Below are positions 60,607-64,000 of a DNA stretch of 64,000 nucleotides, in pieces. Origin of the DNA: JAZNQL01 sp045531205 (lineage in GTDB: Bacteria > Bacillota > Clostridia > UMGS1883 > UMGS1540); contig JAZSDN010000003.1 in assembly GCA_045531205.1 (NCBI GenBank), positions 1 to 64,000 on the forward strand. The letters run 5' to 3'. Position 1 is the stretch's first letter. Every line of letters starts with the position of its first letter. The notes below the pieces were generated by a model. The model made no database searches and was not told the DNA's origin. It worked only from the letters and a program-made list of their open reading frames with translations. The position numbers were made by a program, and so were the translations under genes.

Positions 60607-61887
60607 TTAAAACTCCTTAAAATCTTTTACAAATTTTTTAAATTCTCCCAAAAGGTATAAAGACCCAAATATGCAAACAACATCAGGCTTTATCTGTAAA
60701 GCATTAGTTAAAGCGTCTTCAATACTTTCGGCGGATATAACATCACTTCTGTGCTTTTTAACTTCAAAAGCAAGCTCATCTGCTGATAGTGTACGGGGAG
60801 AGGGGACAGAAACTGTTATAAACCTTTCAGGAATATCTGCAATCATTTCAACTGCTTCTTTGTATTCCTTGTCCTTTAACATTCCCATTATAAAGCTTAT
60901 TTTCTTGCCTTCAAAAAGAGTAGTAACACTATCATAAAAGGCTTTCATTCCCGATATGTTGTGAGCGCCGTCAGTAATAATAAGCGGTTTTTCAGAAATT
61001 TTTTCCATTCTTCCGGGATGCTTTAACGCCGAAAAACCTTCATAAACTGCATTTTCAGGAATATCTATGCCACTTTTTCTTAAAACATCAACACAACAAA
61101 GTGCAGTTGCCGCATTCTTTGCCATGTGACGGCCGATTAAAGGCATACAAAGCCTTTCATAACCTTCATAAGAAAAATAAGTTCCGTTTAAAGATATATC
61201 AAAAATTTCAGGCATTTTTGCAATATGAATATCTGAATTCATTTTTTCACAGTATGCTTTTATAACCTCAAAAACTTCGCTTTCCTGCTCTGGATAAACA
61301 ACACAAGGACATCCTTTTTTTATAATTCCGCATTTTTCTTTTGCAATTTCAGCCAAAGTATTTCCTAAAACCGACATGTGGTCAAAGCTTATAGATGTTA
61401 TAACAGAACATAGGGGAGAGTCAATAATGTTTGTAGCATCAAGCCTTCCGCCAAGTCCTACCTCTAAAATTACATAATCGCAGCCTATATTTTTAAAATA
61501 TAAAAAAGCTGCAGCAGTAATAACTTCAAACTCTGTGGGATGAGAAAACCCGTCTTTCACCATATCGTCGCAAACAACACTTATTTTTTCAATAAGTCTT
61601 GTTAAATCGCTTTCGGGAATAGCTTGTCCGTTTACAGAAATACGTTCACAAAAATGGTCTACAAAAGGAGAAATATAAGCACCTGTCTTGTAACCGCTTG
61701 CACGCAAAATTGAGGCAAGGAGAGTAGTAATACTCCCCTTGCCGTTAGTACCGGCAACATGCACAAATTTTAAACTTTGTTGCGGATTTCCTATTCTTTT
61801 TGTAAGCTCACTTATAGTATCAAGTCCGGGCTTTGAGCCGAATTTTGATAATGAGTGAATAAAATCTAATGCATTGTTGTAGTTCAT
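60607..61887 (-). CDS. folC: Folylpolyglutamate synthase/dihydrofolate synthase
   Basis: The 426-residue Mur-ligase-type enzyme adds glutamate to dihydropteroate and folates. It shows the P-loop GTNGKGS near 47, the EVGLGGRLDATNI motif and the C-terminal TDGAHN segment. It lies 2 nt after valS; the valS-folC pair is usual in Firmicutes. Confidence 0.95.
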   Translation of the reverse strand: MNYNNALDFIHSLSKFGSKPGLDTISELTKRIGNPQQSLKFVHVAGTNGKGSITTLLASILRASGYKTGAYISPFVDHFCERISVNGQAIPESDLTRLIEKISVVCDDMVKDGFSHPTEFEVITAAAFLYFKNIGCDYVILEVGLGGRLDATNIIDSPLCSVITSISFDHMSVLGNTLAEIAKEKCGIIKKGCPCVVYPEQESEVFEVIKAYCEKMNSDIHIAKMPEIFDISLNGTYFSYEGYERLCMPLIGRHMAKNAATALCCVDVLRKSGIDIPENAVYEGFSALKHPGRMEKISEKPLIITDGAHNISGMKAFYDSVTTLFEGKKISFIMGMLKDKEYKEAVEMIADIPERFITVSVPSPRTLSADELAFEVKKHRSDVISAESIEDALTNALQIKPDVVCIFGSLYLLGEFKKFVKDFKEF

Positions 61888-61889
61888 AA

Positions 61890-64000
61890 TTATTTCATCT
61901 TTTCAATGCTTGCAAGTACAACCTCAAGCATTTCTTTGTATTTTTCGCCCTTCGCACGTTCTTCTTCAACAACCTTTGCAGGAGCCTTTGCAACAAAGCC
62001 CTGATTAGAAAGCTTGTTTTCAACACGGCGGATTTCATCTTCAAGATGTTCTTTTTCTTTTGTAAGTCTTGCAAGTTCCTTATCTTTATCAATAAGGTCA
62101 GCTAAAGGAAGCAATATTTCAGCACCCGAAACAACAATATTTACGGCATTGTCACATTCAGCATCCTTCTCGGCTTTTACAATAACCTCACTTGCACTTG
62201 CAAGCTTTTTAAAGAAGGCTTCGCCTGCTTCAAAAAGTTCCTTGTTCTGAGTAATAGCAATAAGCTTACCCTGCTTTGAAGGGGGAATATTCATTTCAGC
62301 TCTTCTGTTTCTTATACCGCGGATAGCTTCGCATATAATTTCCATCTTAGCTTCTTCGTCTTCAAAGCAAAGATTTTCATTATATTCAGGCCAGGAGGCT
62401 GTAACAATGGTTTCCTCGCTAACAGGTAACGAACAGAAAATTTCTTCTGTAATAAAAGGCATAAATGGATGCAAAAGCTTTAATATACCGCTTAATACAT
62501 AAGCAAGAGTATTTTGTGCATCAATATCCTTGTCATCACCGTAAAGACGGGGCTTAACAAGTTCAATATACCAGTCGCAGAAAACATCCCATGTAAAGTC
62601 GTAAAGCTTAGCAAGACCAATACCAATATCAAACTTTTCAAGATTATCTGTAACTTCAGCAACAAGCTTATTAAACTTCGATAAAATCCACTTGTCTTCG
62701 ATAGCAGGATTTTCGGGCAAGCAAACCTTGTCAATGTTAAGATTCATCATAACAAATCTTGCAGCATTCCAGAGCTTGTTTGCAAAGTTACGGCTTGCTT
62801 CAACTCTTTCCATATAAAAACGCATATCGTTTCCGGGAGAGTTACCTGTTGCAAGAGTAAATCTTAAAGCGTCAGCACCGTATGTTCCGATAATCTCAAG
62901 CGGGTCAATACCATTGCCGAGTGATTTCGACATTTTTCTGCCCTGACTGTCCCTAACAAGACCGTGGATGAATACGTGCTTAAAGGGAGCCTCCTTCATG
63001 TGTTCCATACCCGAGAAAATCATTCTCGCAACCCAGAAGAAAATAATATCATAACCCGTTACAAGCACGCTTGTGGGGTAGAAGTAGTCAAGCTCTTCTG
63101 TTTTTTCGGGCCATCCCAAAGTGGAGAAAGGCCAGAGTGCAGAACTGAACCATGTGTCAAGCACATCCTCTTCCTGTCTTAAAGGAGCACCGCATTCGCA
63201 AGTGTCAAGATTTTCACGGCTTATATACATCTTTCCGCATTTATCACAGTAAAAAGCAGGGATTCTGTGGCCCCACCAGAGCTGTCTTGAAATACACCAA
63301 TCGTGTACATTTTCCATCCAGTTTAAGTATGTTTTGCTGAATCTGTCAGGAACAAACTGAACTGTGGAATCTTCAACAACCCTGATAGCTTCTTTTGCCA
63401 AAGGCTGCATTTTAACAAACCACTGGTCGCTTGTCATGGGTTCAACAGTAGTACCGCAACGGTAGCAGGCACCAACGTTGTGTGAGTGAGGCTCAACCTT
63501 TACAAGGAATCCTTCCTTCTCTAAATCTTCAACTAAAAGCTTTCTTGCTTCATATCTGTCCATACCTTCGTATTTTCCGGTATGAGCATTCATTTTAGCA
63601 TCATCGGTTAAAACCTTTATCTGCTCAAGGTTATGTCTTAAACCAACTTCAAAGTCGTTGGGGTCGTGTGCAGGAGTAATCTTAACAGCACCTGTACCAA
63701 ATTCCATATCAACATAATCGTCTGCAACTATGGGGATACGTCTGTCAGTTAAAGGCAGAATAAGATTTTTGCCTACCTTGTCCTTGTATCTTTCGTCAGC
63801 AGGATTTACCGCAACAGCAGTATCACCAAACATGGTTTCAGGTCTTGTTGTAGCAACAGTAATGTAACCGCTTCCGTCTTCGTAGGGGTATCTTATGTGC
63901 CAGAAAAATCCTTCCTGTTCGGAATATTCAACTTCTGCATCAGAAAGAGCAGTAGTACAGCAGGGACACCAGTTAATTATTTTGTTACCCTTGTAAATAA
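61890..64000 (-). CDS. valS: Valyl-tRNA synthetase (5' end outside the window)
   Basis: This class I synthetase charges tRNA-Val and edits mischarged threonine. The frame stays open to the window edge, so about 703 C-terminal residues are visible. The edge carries the editing-domain segment NWCPCC and ATTRPETMFGDTAVAV, followed by CYRCGT, the SKSLGNGIDP motif (KMSKS) and the C-terminal coiled-coil arm. The HIGH motif lies upstream, outside the window. Confidence 0.95.
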   Translation of the reverse strand, partial: IYKGNKIINWCPCCTTALSDAEVEYSEQEGFFWHIRYPYEDGSGYITVATTRPETMFGDTAVAVNPADERYKDKVGKNLILPLTDRRIPIVADDYVDMEFGTGAVKITPAHDPNDFEVGLRHNLEQIKVLTDDAKMNAHTGKYEGMDRYEARKLLVEDLEKEGFLVKVEPHSHNVGACYRCGTTVEPMTSDQWFVKMQPLAKEAIRVVEDSTVQFVPDRFSKTYLNWMENVHDWCISRQLWWGHRIPAFYCDKCGKMYISRENLDTCECGAPLRQEEDVLDTWFSSALWPFSTLGWPEKTEELDYFYPTSVLVTGYDIIFFWVARMIFSGMEHMKEAPFKHVFIHGLVRDSQGRKMSKSLGNGIDPLEIIGTYGADALRFTLATGNSPGNDMRFYMERVEASRNFANKLWNAARFVMMNLNIDKVCLPENPAIEDKWILSKFNKLVAEVTDNLEKFDIGIGLAKLYDFTWDVFCDWYIELVKPRLYGDDKDIDAQNTLAYVLSGILKLLHPFMPFITEEIFCSLPVSEETIVTASWPEYNENLCFEDEEAKMEIICEAIRGIRNRRAEMNIPPSKQGKLIAITQNKELFEAGEAFFKKLASASEVIVKAEKDAECDNAVNIVVSGAEILLPLADLIDKDKELARLTKEKEHLEDEIRRVENKLSNQGFVAKAPAKVVEEERAKGEKYKEMLEVVLASIEKMK

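Noticed and set aside
1..64000. CRISPR arrays, tRNA, rRNA, phage or insertion sequences
   Set aside because: No regularly spaced repeats, cloverleaf-like sequence with CCA end, rRNA-like stretch or transposase gene was found on either strand by reading.

Overview
The window is AT-rich DNA with short intergenic gaps, Shine-Dalgarno-led ATG/GTG/TTG starts, frequent ATA isoleucine codons, S-layer-homology (SLH) proteins, a Firmicutes-type capsule tyrosine kinase/phosphatase module and a sodium-type V-ATPase. This points to a chromosome of an anaerobic member of the Clostridia (Bacillota), possibly an uncultured gut lineage. No rRNA, tRNA, CRISPR array, phage or intact insertion sequence was seen.

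Layout. 1-5.3 kb: a PIG-L-type deacetylase, two secreted proteins (one stalk-domain, one SLH) and an RlmD-type rRNA methyltransferase. 5.4-12 kb: a long operon of proS, two PfkB sugar kinases, a small Cys-rich protein, a YqeG phosphatase and the Wzz/BY-kinase/PHP-phosphatase module. 12-14.8 kb: metG-tatD on the minus strand. 14.9-26.4 kb: a housekeeping and cell-envelope run (U32 peptidase, dut, NusG-II protein, Gx transporter, maf, mreC, mreD, PBP2, eda, minD, mgsA, amidohydrolase, ruvX, DUF1292) that ends in a probable 6S RNA. The mre/min part lacks mreB, minC, minE and rodA, and eda with its own promoter sits where minC is commonly found. 26.4-34.2 kb: MFS/DUF5685/J-domain/zinc-ribbon operon, feoAB and tex. 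34.3-42.9 kb: a complete nine-gene V-type ATPase operon in the order H(G)-I-K-E-C-F-A-B-D, whose K subunit keeps the known Na+ ligands.

42.9-54.8 kb is accessory: a GH1 glycosidase, an amidohydrolase, an SLH lipoprotein and an acyltransferase; then an AraC regulator divergent from a DMT transporter and a large uncharacterised TIM-barrel-like enzyme; then rubrerythrin and an M28-like peptidase. 54.8-59.2 kb is the most interesting block. One strong promoter drives an SLH protein, an HPr-kinase-like kinase, a PqqD-like leader-binding protein, a compact S26-type peptidase with a Ser-His-Asp triad, an ABC exporter and a formate/nitrite-type channel. The kinase, PqqD and exporter resemble lasso-peptide tailoring genes, but there is no cyclase, radical SAM enzyme or obvious precursor, so this may be an undescribed peptide or surface-protein modification and export system. 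59.2-64 kb: an inverted-repeat intergenic element, then valS-folC-gpsA-like on the minus strand, with valS running off the window.

All functional calls come from reading motifs and gene order; no database search was run. Promoters and terminators were found by eye from -35/-10 spacing and hairpin plus T-tract.
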